Shown: piece after piece, positions 34,100-45,449 of the stretch
Layout of the letters: each line of letters opens with the position of its first letter
Numbering within the stretch: position 1 is the stretch's first letter
Source of the DNA: Salticus scenicus
Taxonomy: Eukaryota; Arthropoda; Arachnida; Araneae; Salticidae
NCBI GenBank assembly: GCA_963930645.1
Contig: OZ005654.1
Location: 264,915,700-264,979,699 of the forward strand
Reading direction: 5' to 3'
Length of the DNA: 64,000 bases
Notes under the pieces: generated by a model
What the model saw: the letters and a program-made list of their open reading frames with translations, nothing else
Databases searched by the model: none
What the model was told of the DNA's origin: nothing
Translations under genes and position numbers: made by a program

Positions 34100-35527
34100 C
34101 ACTGATGGAAAAAAAATACCAACACCAGGAAGGAGCTGTGCTAGATAAACGAAATTTGGTAGGCGTGTTTATACATCTGAAAGATGACGTCGATTCAGAT
34201 TTCGAGCTACTCGCATAAGTGTGGCGCTAGTAGCGACACTATGAACATGCAAATGAGGTTTGCTTTAAATAAGCGCTGTAAGGTTCGTGATCGTTATTTA
34301 CAGTTGAGATTTGACGTAGTGGGTTAATGTTAGTCAAGGATGCCTCTAAGAAGACGAAGAAGCCATTATCAACAGCTCACTGTGTTTGAACGAGGTCGTG
34401 TAGTAGGGCTACGAGAAGGTGGGTTTTCTTTCCGCGATATTGCAGAAAGACTTGGCAGGAATGTATCCACTGTGCATGAGTGTTGGCCGCAGTGGTCAAG
34501 GGAAGGTACTGCCTCAAGAAGACCGGGTTCCGGGCGGCCACGTGGCACTACTGAGAGGGAAGAACGCAGTGTTCGGCGTATGGCTGTGGCTAATCGTACT
34601 GCGTCTGCAGCTGAAATTCGAGCTGCAGTTGGCACCACAGTGACACAACGAACTGTTACAAATCGGTTACTTCAAGGACAGCTCCGAGCCAGACGCCCTG
34701 TAGCGTGCATTCCACTGACTCCAAACCACTGCCGTTTGCGACGTGAGTGGTGTCAAGTTAGAGCTCATTGGAGTACGGAGTGGAGATCTGTTGTGTTTTC
34801 TGATGAAAGCCGGTTCTGCCTTGGTCGCAGTGATAGCCGTGTGTTGGTTAGAAGGAGGCCAGGTGAACGCCTGCTAGCGACCTGTCTGCAGCCTAGACAC
34901 ACAGGGCCTACTCCTGGAGTTTTGGTTTGGGGAGCAATTTCGTATGACAGCAGGAGGACTCTCGTGGTTATCCCACGCACCCTGACTGCAAATTTGTACG
35001 TCAGTCTAGTGATACAACCTGTTGTGCTGCCATTCATGAACAGCATTCAAGGGGGTGTTTTCCAACAGGATAATGCTCGCACGCATACCGCTGTTGTAAC
35101 CCAACATGCTCTACAGAGTGTCGACATGTTGCCTTGGCCTGCTAGATCACCAGATCTTTCTAAAATCGAGCACGTATGGGACATCATTGCACTACAACTC
35201 CAGCGTCATCCACAACCAGCATTAACCGTCCCTGCATTGACCGCCCAAGTGCAACAGGCATGGAACTCCATCCCTCAAACTGATATCCGACACCTGTACG
35301 ACACAATGCATGCACGTTTGCATGCTTGCATTCAAAATTCTGGCGTTTACACCGGTTACTAATGTACCAACATTTCACATTTGAAATGGCTCTTTATGCC
35401 AATGGCTCTACCTGTGATCTTGAAACTTTAATCAATTAAATATGTTACCTAGACAAATGTATTGCTGAAATTTCATTACTGTACAATAATTTTTTCTTGG
35501 TGTTGGGATTTTTTTTTCCCATCAGTG
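34100..35527 (+). mobile_element. Complete Tc1-like transposon, 1,428 bp
   Basis: Ends CACTGATGGAAAAAAAATAC and, inverted, CACTGATGGGAAAAAAAAAT, continuing as an ACCAACACCA/CCCAACACCA block. TA flanks both ends (34098-34099, 35528-35529), the target duplication of the Tc1/mariner superfamily. One full-length transposase frame lies between the ends with no frameshift or internal stop, so the copy could be functional. Confidence 0.92.
34340..35362 (+). CDS. Tc1-like transposase, intact
   Basis: A 340-residue frame, the usual length for Tc1 transposases. The N-terminus has a helix-turn-helix (ERGRVVGLREGGFSFRDIAE then RLGRNVSTVHECW), a basic GRPRG hook (residues about 65-70) and a second helix-turn-helix region. 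The catalytic core has FSDESRFCLG (first Asp), FQQDNARTH (second Asp) and SPDLSKIEHVWD (Glu), so the DDE triad is complete. The C-terminus is typical (AWNSIPQTDIRHLYDTMHAR). The enzyme would bind the terminal repeats and move the element by cut and paste into TA sites in the nucleus. The ATG at 34340 is the first in frame after a 240-base leader. Codon use is GC-richer than the surroundings, as expected for a recently mobile element. Confidence 0.93.
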   Translation: MPLRRRRSHYQQLTVFERGRVVGLREGGFSFRDIAERLGRNVSTVHECWPQWSREGTASRRPGSGRPRGTTEREERSVRRMAVANRTASAAEIRAAVGTTVTQRTVTNRLLQGQLRARRPVACIPLTPNHCRLRREWCQVRAHWSTEWRSVVFSDESRFCLGRSDSRVLVRRRPGERLLATCLQPRHTGPTPGVLVWGAISYDSRRTLVVIPRTLTANLYVSLVIQPVVLPFMNSIQGGVFQQDNARTHTAVVTQHALQSVDMLPWPARSPDLSKIEHVWDIIALQLQRHPQPALTVPALTAQVQQAWNSIPQTDIRHLYDTMHARLHACIQNSGVYTGY

Positions 35528-35529
35528 TA

Positions 35530-36026
35530 TATATATATAAAATCAGATTCATTTAATTACTTTTAATCACGTCTAAAACCAATAAAATGTAACAGTGAGA
35601 AATTTAATCTATAGGCGTAATATATTAGAAATAATATATTAGAAATTATTTTGTATATCCTGATAGAGGACCGTTTTTTTCAATCATAAGTTATGTTTTA
35701 AACAATATCCACAGATCTAGAATATCGAGTTTGATCATTCTGCTATGTTTATAAGTTATACTGTTAACAAACTCGCACAGAGTACAGCCATTAAAAAACC
35801 GATTTTTGGTGTCAGGGCACTTCTAAATTTTTAATTACTCTAAAAACTCACAACAATACATTATCTACAATACAGGGTAAGAGAGTATGACAAATAAAAA
35901 TCTTAAAATTTTAATATAAATCTTAAACAATGTATTATTTTTTTTAAATTATTAATTGATCTATATAATATATATATATAGTTTAAAAATAGCATTTTCT
36001 TTTGTGTTGAATGTTTGATAAAGGTG
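35530..36026. other. AT-rich noncoding stretch
   Basis: No gene or element recognised; short (TA)n runs near 35528-35540 and 35965-35982. Confidence 0.5.
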
Positions 36027-36261
36027 CAGTTGGTAACAAAAGTATCCGAACACTAGCAAAAATTCCTATATCAAAAAAGTAGCGTTAATACTGTTTTGTG
36101 AAATAAATCCTTGTCAAATCATGTTCTTAGACTGACTAAGAATATGGTTCGACAAGGATTTATTTAACAAAAAATGTATTAACCCTTTATTTATTTATTT
36201 ATTTATTTATTTTTTTGCATAGGAATTTTTGCTAGTGTTCTGATACTTTTCTTACCAACTG
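36027..36261. mobile_element. Palindromic MITE, CAGTCGG family (copy 2)
   Basis: Ends CAGTTGGTAACAAAAGTATC and its imperfect complement; the centre carries the inverted block CCTTGTCAAATCATGTTCTTAG. Clearly the same family as 13647-13860 and closest to 44004-44228. An (ATTT)n run has expanded near the right arm (36187-36212). Confidence 0.75.
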
Positions 36262-36265
36262 TAAG

Positions 36266-36269
<4 letters not shown>

Positions 36270-36321
<52 letters not shown>
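36270..36321. repeat. (TA)n microsatellite
   Basis: About 50 bases of uninterrupted TA dinucleotides directly after the MITE. Confidence 0.95.
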
Positions 36322-36326
<5 letters not shown>

Positions 36327-36689
36327 TTTCTATGAATATTTACCATATGCTACCTATTATATTACGAAAATTCTCTTAAAAATATTTCTTTTCTTTTAAA
36401 CAATAAGAAGAAAACGCCCGTTAATTTCGCATAATTTTCCTATCTTTTGCTGTTTATGATAACGTGAATGTCATCATCTATATATATAAAATTGTTTGCC
36501 TTGCGTGAATGAACGAGTGAGTGAGAAAGTGATTCCTCATCGTTCAGCGCAAATCCCGGGATCTAGCAGCATGAAATTTGCTGAAAGCAATCCGTCTATG
36601 AAGTAGACACCCACTATGAAGCGATTTCACAAAATTCGCTCCCCCGGACAAGACGTCTAGGAGGATAAGACGTTATTTCCCAAAAAAAT

Positions 36690-36716
36690 TATTTCTCAAA
36701 CAAAAAACAGATATCC

Positions 36717-36752
<36 letters not shown>

Positions 36753-37560
36753 TTAAAATATAGTTAAAAGAAATATCTAGAAACTAATTTCTGGAATTTT
36801 AGAAATTCTGCCCTCAAAGGATGGAGGGGGTGGGGCGTGATTTTACATAATCCTTTATGTCTCAAAAAACAGAGAGAGAGAGAGAAGAAAAAAACATATA
36901 TATTGTTTTGCTCTAAAACTAACACAAATATCTAAAAACTAATTTCTAGAATTTTAGAAATTTGACCACCAAGGGGGAGGGGCAAAACGTGACTGCACAT
37001 AATCCTTATATACCAAAAAAAAAAAAAAAAAAAAAAAAAAATAGACAGTATGTGAGATTTTTCCTCTTAAATATAGCTAAGACACAAAAGTGAAAACCAA
37101 TTTCTGGAATTTTAGAAATTCGGCCCCGAAGGAAGGTGGAGGGGAGGGCAAAACCGGACTTCACATAATCCTTTATTTCTTAAACAAAAAACAGATATCC
37201 GTAAGCTTTTTGCTTTAAAATATAGCTGACACTAATACATAAAACCAATTTCTGAATTTTAGAAATTTGCCAAAACATAAAAAAACGTAAAAAACAATTT
37301 TTCAAATTTAGGTATTCGGACCCAAAGCGAGGGAGGAGGCAACACGTGTTATCACATGGGCCAAAATTTGATTTCACACAATCCTTCATATCTCAAAGAA
37401 AGAAAGAGTTATCCGTTTGATTTTTGCTTTTAAATATAGCAAATACTAACTCCTAAAAACAAATTTCTTGAATTTTAGAAATTTGGCCCCCCGTGGTAGG
37501 GGGGGGGGAAACGTGATTTCACATAACCCTTCATCTCTACATACAAAAAAATACATATAC
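36690..37560 (+). repeat. ~157 bp tandem array, five to six units
   Basis: The block GAATTTTAGAAATT recurs at about 36793, 36949, 37106, 37254 and 37470 (periods 156, 157, 148, 216; the last includes a degenerate unit near 37300). Each unit also has a G-rich GGGGGAGGGG-like run, CACATAATCCTTTAT and AAACAGATATCCGT blocks. Confidence 0.75.
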
Positions 37561-38059
37561 CACTAAGTCAACATGCTGTGGTGATTCTGTGTGGGAGTGG
37601 GTCACGAATTTTGCTGTAAAGGTTGGTTTAAAGTCCTCGCACACATAAAGATGGGTTTTTTTCAAAATTTCTCCCCCCTTTTCCTCTGGCAATGCTCACG
37701 ACAAAACTGGTTTGAGATCATAACTCAGCTCCAAATTGCTTCACGGTGAAGAAATTGCACATAGGGGAACTAGACTCAAAAAAAAAATAATAATAATAAT
37801 AATAATAATGTTTTCGATTTTAAGGAAGGAAAGGGTCAAAACTTCTTTCCCTTTTTTAGCGGGGAGAGGGGGATTTTTAAAATACGGACTTTACAGTAAA
37901 ATTCTTCCAAAAATGGCGCATAGAAGTTGAAATTGGCTGTTCGTCATCTGGAGTGTATTTCTAAAAATCAATTTTGGGTGTTTTTCAATTTTCGATTTTT
38001 TTTTTTCTTTCTTTTTTTTTTTCTTTCTTTTTTTTTTTTTTTGGAGGGGGGGGGATTTA

Positions 38060-38546
38060 CGACGGGCCAGATTTGATAGTCTCTTTTTTACGTTCAATTT
38101 GTCCTGGGGAATCTATGGTAGCTGAATCCACAAACTTTTGGGTGCAGGTTGGTAATTTACATAAACACCAACTATTTTATGGGATTTTGCGAAATCCCCC
38201 CTCCCCCCCCAGTATAATTTTCCAAGCGTAACTCAGTCCCAAATTATCGAAGGATCACAGTCTTTGGTATCTGTGTGTGCTATGTGTTCCCAGCACGCAC
38301 TATAAAGGACTTTTTGCAAAGTACCCCCTTTATCCTTTTGGGGTCTTGGGGGGGGGGGAAACACGTTTTTAATTGTGACTATTTTCTAATTTATCTCAGA
38401 AAGGTGATTTTTCGATGTATTGATTGGTTATGTGTGCTTAAAGTACTCTATAAATGGATTTTGTAAAAGTATTCCCCATCCCCTTTGTAGGCAGGGATAA
38501 AAAGACGCTTCCAAACGTAACTCCGTATAAAATTATCTCAGGAAAC

Positions 38547-38581
<35 letters not shown>

Positions 38582-38960
38582 GGTGTGCTATGTGCACACG
38601 ATGCATTATAAAATGATTTTGCTAAAGGTAAAGAGCACCCTTCCCCCCTTTTGGATCAGGAGGGGGAGGAAATACGTTTCCAAGCGTAACTCTTAAAATT
38701 ATCTTAGAAAAGTATTTTTTACTATATGGATGTGCTCTGTGCGTCCAACACACGTTATGAAGTGACTTCGTCCCCTCTTCCACCTTTTGAGGTCTGGCGA
38801 GGCAAAAAACCCGTTTTCAATAATAGCTCTGTTCTAAATTTTCTCCGGAATGTGATTCTTTGATGTGCGGTTTAGTTATGTCTATACAACACATACTATA
38901 AAGGATTTTGTGAATTCCTCCCTTTGGTAAGGGGGTGGGTTTTGCAAAAGACTGAAATTT
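38060..38960 (+). repeat. ~165-170 bp tandem array, about five units
   Basis: Units share GTGTGCTATGTG, CACACxCATTATAAAG, a CCCCC/GGGGG run and AAGCGTAACTCxxxxAAATTATC. Distinct from the array before it but of similar period and with the same alternation of C/G-run and AT blocks. Confidence 0.65.
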
Positions 38961-39068
38961 TCGACCGAATTCAATTTTTTTAATGAAAATTTTATAATAA
39001 TAAATTACTTGTAATTTTGTGAATTAATTTAAATATAGTATGCAGCGAAGCGGGCAACGCCTGCTTGT

Positions 39069-39124
39069 ATATTGTCAAAGCATTATTAATGACAAAACGG
39101 TATTAAAAAAAAAAAAAAAAAAAA

Positions 39125-39162
<38 letters not shown>

Positions 39163-39304
39163 AACTATTAATGTTTTGATATACTATCAAATACAAGACG
39201 GATTTTTCCTTTAAAATAATAAACAAACTATTTTACCCAAAAGAAAAAAGCTGGGTTAACATTCTTCTTTTAAAATTTCTTTTCTTCAGCTTTTATCTGG
39301 ATCT

Positions 39305-39342
<38 letters not shown>

Positions 39343-41522
39343 GAAAAATAAAACAGTCGATTTTAACTTTATTTACGTATTATGCTACGAAAAAAAAGAA
39401 ATGCAATTTTTAAAGCAATTTTTATCCCTTTCCGTGCTTTAACTTTAAAAGTTGATAAATGGTGAACAATTCTTGAAATGTTTTAAAACAGTTTTAAAAG
39501 TAAAAAGGTATAATATCAATTCATCTCCAGAAAAATTTAAAAAATAATAATAACATTCGGAAGTTTTACTCAGGTTAATGGTTGTTTATTTTTAAACTGC
39601 ATAATGAATAAACATTAATCTATAAAGCCAACTATTAAAACATTTAGATAAACCTACTAGATTATTTAAAAGAATATATATATAAAGCTACTTTTAAATG
39701 TAAACTATATCATATAAAAAATCAAATTTGTAATCTCAGCAAACTTTATTGCAGTTATCATTTATACTATTTTATATTCTTTGGAGTTTTAGCTTCATTA
39801 TATGGAGATACATATGGATGAATATATATACATATATATACTAATATATAAATAAATGAATGAAATAAAGGAAATTAAACCTCAAGAAACACTGAGGTCT
39901 TCATCAGGGAGGCCTCTCAGTGTAGGGGTGAAAGAGAAGTTTCTGAAAGGACAGTAGCAATTAGCTAATAACTATCATTAGCCCCCAACTTCTCACCAAT
40001 TTTATCTGTGTTTAAAAATGACGGCTATTTTACTAGTTGAAAAATTGTCAACACGCTATTTTGTCAAATACTGAATTAAATCAAAGAATTGTTGGATAGT
40101 GGATTTATCATAGATATATTTTAGATGAGTTAGTCTAACAACTAAATTTGTTATTTTGTTTCCATGATGGAATCACTAGAAAATTTCAAAAACCAAATAA
40201 AAAATGTGTGTATATTTTTTAATTTTAAATATTTATAAATAGATTTCCTTAAAAATATGTTTATAAGCAGTCTCTATAAGGATATCAACCAAGATCGTTA
40301 ATAAAATCGATCCACTATCTTACTTAAAAGGCATAAATGGTTTGTCATCACAATATCTTCCAAAGTGGAAGTTCCATTTCATTCAAATGTCAGAATAATT
40401 CCAATTAACTGTACCGAAGTTGAAGAGTATATATAATTTAGAAATATCATGCATAAGTTGTTGACTAACTCAACTTTTCATATAATTTTAATTAAAAAAA
40501 AAAAAAAAATGGTAGTCATTTAAAAATATTGACGGCTGAAAAATACTATAATTTAAATTGTTCTTCTTAAAACTGCATTTACATAGCTCATATCTGGGAC
40601 TCAATCAAATTTATTTTTCAGCTCAAACCTCTATTTTGCTTATAAATGTCAATCACATGGAAATTTTAATTTAACATAACAAATGCTTTTTTGAAATTTA
40701 ATATGTACATAGCCGATATAATTGTCGCAAACAAATTTATTAATCAACTCAATCTGCCATCTTTTTAGAAAGTGGCAGACGTTTGAAAAGTTCTAAGTTC
40801 TAATTCGTCTGAAAAATATAATTATGAATTAATTTCCAACATAGCATATGTCAATGTATCAACAAAATTTATTTCTGAACATTATTCGCCATGTTATTTC
40901 GAAATGGCGGCTATACGATAAGAAATACATCAACCTACTCCTCCGACTAATCTGGAAGGATTTCTTATTACATTGCAGAATATTTGTCTGTAACTTTGAA
41001 AAATGATAATTGTTGTGCTAAAATTACAGATTCGGTTTAATCACATTTTGTTTAAGAAGATTTTTTATGAGACAGGAATGTAAACTACACAGGTTCATTC
41101 CGTTCAAAGTAAAAAAAAAAAAAAAAAAGAAAAAAAGAAAAGATAAGAAAAGAAAAACAAGCAGCTTTGTAAAGACGAATTGTGGCCCCCTTGTGATGAA
41201 GTGACGACTTCAACATTCATATTTTAATCTGCTGTACGTGTAAGAGAATGAACACAGACAATTTAATGTTCAACATAACAAATATTTAATTAAATCTCTC
41301 AAGTGGTGAAAAAGAGGCTACTATTAATCGTATAATAAAATATTATTATTATATAACTTCAATTCAAATATAATAAAGAACTTTATATTACCTATAAACT
41401 TTCAGCAGCATAGCTACATAACGGCGCGACACATGTCTATATTTCTTTATAATCTGAGCGGAATTTGAATATCATATCTCCCCTCTCAAAACTTTTCAAA
41501 ACTCCTCCAAACTCTTGAAAAC

Positions 41523-41562
<40 letters not shown>

Positions 41563-42123
41563 AACGAGTATCGTTTTAACCTGCGTTTGATACTTTTTCA
41601 CATTAACTTCCATTTACTACGTCATTTGACTTCCAACAACTTTATTCTATTTCTTTCTACTTGCTATATTACGCAAAATCTGAAGCTTACTTTAAACTCG
41701 TAGACTACCTTCTTAAGAAGAGTGGTGACTCTTAACCGAACTAAAATTCCTCGCAACTCCGAATTGCGAACTTCTTACGAAGTCTTCCCCTAACCTTACA
41801 GTCTATACATTAAAAAACTTTTTAATAAACTATTTATAGAAGCTAGGTGCTTAAAATGGACAAAATAATTAATTAGCAAAATTAATTTTTAAATAACTCT
41901 ACATTCTTACAAAAACTTATGTTCTAAAAATTGCTTTTTGCACATAATATTCTAACATATCTCAATTCTAATGTAAAAATTTATGACACAAAATAAAAGA
42001 TTCAATAGTTATTGTACACTAAAATTCGTTGTTAAATGATCAATGAGATGTACTTTAAAAACAATACACCGCAGGTAATACTGAGGGTCACATCAATAGA
42101 ATTCTCCTTAGAAATAAATTGAT
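39069..42123. other. Noncoding stretch
   Basis: No gene recognised. Contains (GAAA)n at 39127-39168, an A tract at 39307-39336, a family C repeat at 39896-39998, and further A tracts near 41112-41130 and 41527-41560. A frame at 41515-41703 is a chance opening after the A tract. Confidence 0.5.
39896..39998 (+). repeat. Dispersed ~103 bp repeat, family C (copy 2)
   Basis: Nearly identical to 24755-24857. Here the left side adds ACACTGAGG, which can pair with CTCAGTGT about 20 bases downstream. Confidence 0.7.
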
Positions 42124-42131
42124 ATTATAAT

Positions 42132-42679
42132 AGGTGCGGCAGTGAAACGGGTGATTTTGGAACCTCCACCTGTGATACAAACTTATTCACAACGATACAC
42201 AGAATTACAACTTGAAATTACAATGCTTGCAATTTGTGAGGAACGTTTCTGAACAACTTGCACATCTTTCACATACATTTCACGACACAAAATGTTCATC
42301 ACTTGAAAATGACATCACGTAGGTGGGCCCCCATTTTCCTTCACCCCCCCCCCCTTCTTTCTTATCACATTACCCGTTTCCGCAAAGTTCTGTACCTACA
42401 ATTTGATAGCATGCGCCGACGGAACTGGAGCATGACGTGGGAGAATATAATGATCACGAAATACACGCTGCGCAGCCACATAGCTGTCGTTGTTTTTGTA
42501 AAGCGCATTCATAGCAAAAGCGCGTTGTTCACCGCTCCCCGACGCCATCTCAACTGAACAACTATATCAGTGTCAATGGAAAAGGCTTGTTGTCCAGATG
42601 GCACCACTCTCGTTTTCTGATTCCTAACGTAACTTAGTATTTCCAGGGTTTCAAAATAGCCCGTTTTACTGCCGCACCT
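42132..42679 (-). mobile_element. Non-autonomous DNA transposon, AGGTGCGGCAG ends
   Basis: Left AGGTGCGGCAGTGAAACGGG and inverted right AGGTGCGGCAGTAAAACGGG. The flanks ATTATAAT (42124-42131) and GTTATAAT (42680-42687) agree in 7 of 8 bases and may be a target duplication. The minus strand keeps the N-terminal DNA-binding part of a transposase, so it is an internally deleted copy of a coding element. Confidence 0.7.
42370..42548 (-). pseudogene. Transposase N-terminal helix-turn-helix fragment
   Basis: Minus-strand frame starting at the ATG at 42548: SGEQRAFAMNALYKNNDSYV, then AAQRVFRDHYILPRHAPVPS, AHAIKL, a TAG stop, then VQNFAETGNVIRKK. This is the pattern of the N-terminal DUF4817-type helix-turn-helix region that precedes DDE transposases in many arthropod elements (EQRAF..., VQRxFRxxY..., W...FxETG). 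The stop stands where Trp is normal, probably from a single TGG to TAG change. The DDE core is deleted. The plus-strand 99-residue frame at the same place is its shadow. Confidence 0.65.
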
Positions 42680-42687
42680 GTTATAAT

Positions 42688-43080
42688 TAGATTTTACAAA
42701 TCATCAATCCAATATTTACTTGCAACAGTATATTCTGAGCAACAGTATATTCTGAACGCTAAACATTACGTATATCTAGAAACCTGCTATTGTTTAAATA
42801 AAATACATAAATGATATATTCATGGAAATCACGTTGAGATTAAAAAAAAAAGATGTGCATCCGCCATCTAAAATGAATAAATAATCATTTTCTGAAACCC
42901 TAAATTAAAAATGTAGATTTACGAGTTATGCGTATAAGGTGAACAAATAAAAAGGATAGACGAAATGATTAAGAATTTCTGGTTTATACATTTCTAGATG
43001 ATGAAGCATTATTCTGAATTCTATGGAGAGATTACGAATCATTTGTACTGGAGAAATTCTCGCTTGATTTCCTAGAAAAC
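42688..43080. other. Noncoding stretch
   Basis: Nothing recognised. Confidence 0.5.
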
Positions 43081-43238
43081 GCTACCGAAGTGATGACGTC
43101 ACTTACCCTCTCTGGGCACACACCAGTGACTCTCAGACCAATTAGCTCCTACTGACTCTCGGATAATGACCAATTACCACGAGAACACACTGGTTGGTGT
43201 ATGCCCAGAGAAGGTCAGTTACGTCACACGTCGGTAGC
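43081..43238. mobile_element. Palindromic MITE-like segment
   Basis: GCTACCGAAGTGATGACGTC to the left is matched inverted by GCTACCGACGTGTGACGTAA at the right; the CTCTGGGCA block and the ACACCA block pair too. Arms are about 60 bases and extend weakly outward. No coding sequence; no target duplication identified. Confidence 0.6.
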
Positions 43239-43571
43239 GTATTGGGTCGTAAACCGAGATTATACTTACTAATACTCGCCAATTAAGTTGAATTTATTTG
43301 TACAGTTTTTTAAAAAGATTGATCATGATAATATAAGAAAGCGACCTAGAAATCTAATAGCGGTGTTTAGAACTTGCTAGCAAAATGAATTAGAATTTAT
43401 AAGAATGACATAGAACTATATTTACTAGAGACACAACTTAGTTTCTAGATGTTAGTCACAGAATTTTTTCTCAGTGGAAGAAAATCAAGATTCATACTTG
43501 TCAAGCTTCGGTTTATAATCAGAATGGATCGTAGCGTGCATACATTTAAAAGAAATTTCAAATTCAATATA

Positions 43572-44281
43572 CGGGGTGATTGAATTTGAAACGATTTCAA
43601 AGCGATCTGATATTTTACCAGAGCAATCGTGAGGCAATGAATTTTTGTTTGGGGGAAGAAAAAAGTAGTTCCAACATGTTCCTATAGATGTTGCTATCAG
43701 GATAATGTCAGGGGAAACGCCTAAATGGACTCTTTAAACACAGGAATGTTGTTAACAACACAATGGAATAGCAGAAAACGATACACTTCAAGGGTTTACT
43801 ACAATTTTTTTTAGCAAAAAGACAAGAATACGTGTTTGCAGCGGAATCAGTCATAGTGAAAAGAGAAAAAAGAGGAGCTTCATGAAACAAATACTTTACG
43901 GACAATTAATGGCACATTTTGGAACTATTTCTTTTCTTTTGCCAAACAAAATTTCATTGCCTCACGATTGCTCTGGTAAAATATCAAATCGTTCTGATTG
44001 GTACAGTCGGTAACAAAAGTGTCCGAATACTAGTAAAAATTACTATATAAAAAAGTACTCTTAATACTGTTTTGTTACATAAATTCTTATCGAATCCTGT
44101 TCTTAGTCAGTCTAAAAACAGGATTCGACAAGGATTTATTTAGCAAAACTGTATTAAAAGTACATTTTTTTTTTTTTTTTTTTATATAGGAATTTTTGCT
44201 AGTGTTCGGACACTTTTGTTACCGACTGTAGTTTTAAAATTACAGCGTTTTGAAATCTTAACTTTAATCATAATCACCCTG
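43572..44281. mobile_element. Foldback element interrupted by a MITE
   Basis: Left CGGGGTGATTGAATTTGAAA pairs with an inverted right end reading CAGGGTGATTATGATTAAAG. Inner parts match much better: CCAGAGCAATCGTGAGGCAA (43619-43638) is found inverted near 43957-43976. The right arm is split by the MITE at 44004-44228. No transposase. Confidence 0.65.
44004..44228. mobile_element. Palindromic MITE, CAGTCGG family (copy 3)
   Basis: Ends CAGTCGGTAACAAAAGTGTC in inverted orientation with TA on both sides (44002-44003, 44229-44230). Inserted into the arm of the 43572-44281 element, so it is the younger of the two. Confidence 0.85.
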
Positions 44282-44771
44282 CACTATAGTTTTGATAGTA
44301 TAAAAAGAAATTTCATACTGATTGAATAAGATGTTTCCCAACATCTTAAATAAAATTTTAAAGCCTTTTCTTTTTTTCTTCTTAATTTCTCTCTCACGCG
44401 GAACTATATTAACAAAATCATTTTTATCTGAAATATACATTTTAGAAATCTATGCAATAAATTAACTCAACTATTATGTTTTAAAATTTGCAACATGAAC
44501 ATCTTACTTACGTTTGCTCTCAAGCATACTTAAAACTGCTAATTTGAAAACTCATTAGTGTTATTATAAGAATTTTCGCAACGAAAAGTGTAATGAAGAT
44601 TTTACTTTAATGTTTTTCTGCTAATTACTCATGAAAAATAATTTGAGATTGCTTTCAATTCCTATATCCGTAAAGTCCTTTTGAAAAAAAAACAAAAAAA
44701 AAACAAAGAAGACATTATAGAAAAAATAATTACTTTAGGTATTAGAATATTATACTTCCTTTAAAATTATT
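44282..44771. other. AT-rich noncoding stretch
   Basis: Nothing recognised. Confidence 0.5.
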
Positions 44772-44779
44772 ATTTACAA

Positions 44780-45249
44780 CAGGCCTGTCCAACCCGAAAC
44801 ACTTGGCGGGCCGCACTGGAAATTTATCTTATTCAGGCGGGCCGCACCGTGTGTACGCATGTATTTGTTTATATATGTTTATGAGTGTATGAAACATGTA
44901 TGCACATACTTTTTTCCGGAGAAGAGACTGTGAAGATTTAGAGCAAAATACATTTATATTAAATTTTCATTTATAAATTAACAATAGAACCGTCAAATTT
45001 TATAATTGTATACTAATAACCATAATAAAAAAAGAATGAATAATAGATTTAGTACTATTTTTTGTACAAAACTGCGTTGTTTCTTTATTTAGCAACCGTT
45101 AAAAGGTATTTTTACTTCAAAAATTCAGAGAAGATTTATTAATTTAAGCAAAGTTCTCGAACTATAAATATCGTCAATTTACTCGCGGGCCGCAAAATAC
45201 TATATGGCGGGCCGCATGCGGCCCGGGGGCCACGGGTTGGCCACCCCTG
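44780..45249. mobile_element. Short non-autonomous hAT element
   Basis: Ends CAGGCCTGTCCAACCCG and, inverted, CAGGGGTGGCCAACCCG, with GGCGGGCCGCA blocks close to both ends. Perfect 8 bp target duplications ATTTACAA lie at 44772-44779 and 45250-45257. Ends and duplication are those of the hAT superfamily. The interior is AT-rich and noncoding. Confidence 0.88.
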
Positions 45250-45444
45250 ATTTACAAAACAATTAAAGAAACCATTTGAGTATATAATTATGTTAGTTAT
45301 CGTAAAAAAATATTTGTTGATTTAAAAAAATATTTACACCCAACATAGTCGATTTCAGACATTTAAAATGATTATTGCTTTTTTTTGTTTAAAGTTATTT
45401 TTATTTTTATTCTGATAAAACAATACCTTTTCAACTGTGTGAAT

Positions 45445-45449
45445 GAATT
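45445..45449. repeat. 5 bp target-site duplication of LTR element 1 (left)
   Basis: GAATT, repeated at 51346-51350. Confidence 0.85.

Larger units (their letters stand above)
36476..39068 (+). mobile_element. Candidate Helitron-like block with two tandem arrays
   Basis: Starts ATCTATATATATAAAATTG and ends AGCGAAGCGGGCAACGCCTG then CTTGTAT. Starts and ends of this form are seen in Helitron-like and related arthropod repeats, with a hairpin-like GC end near a CTRR. Here the end reads CTTG, not CTAG, and there is no Rep/helicase, so the class is uncertain. Two internal tandem arrays (36690-37560 and 38060-38960) fill most of the block. The G and T runs inside are long. Confidence 0.35.

Noticed and set aside
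42258..42557. A plus-strand 99-residue gene
   Set aside because: Antisense shadow of the minus-strand transposase helix-turn-helix fragment, which has recognisable family motifs.
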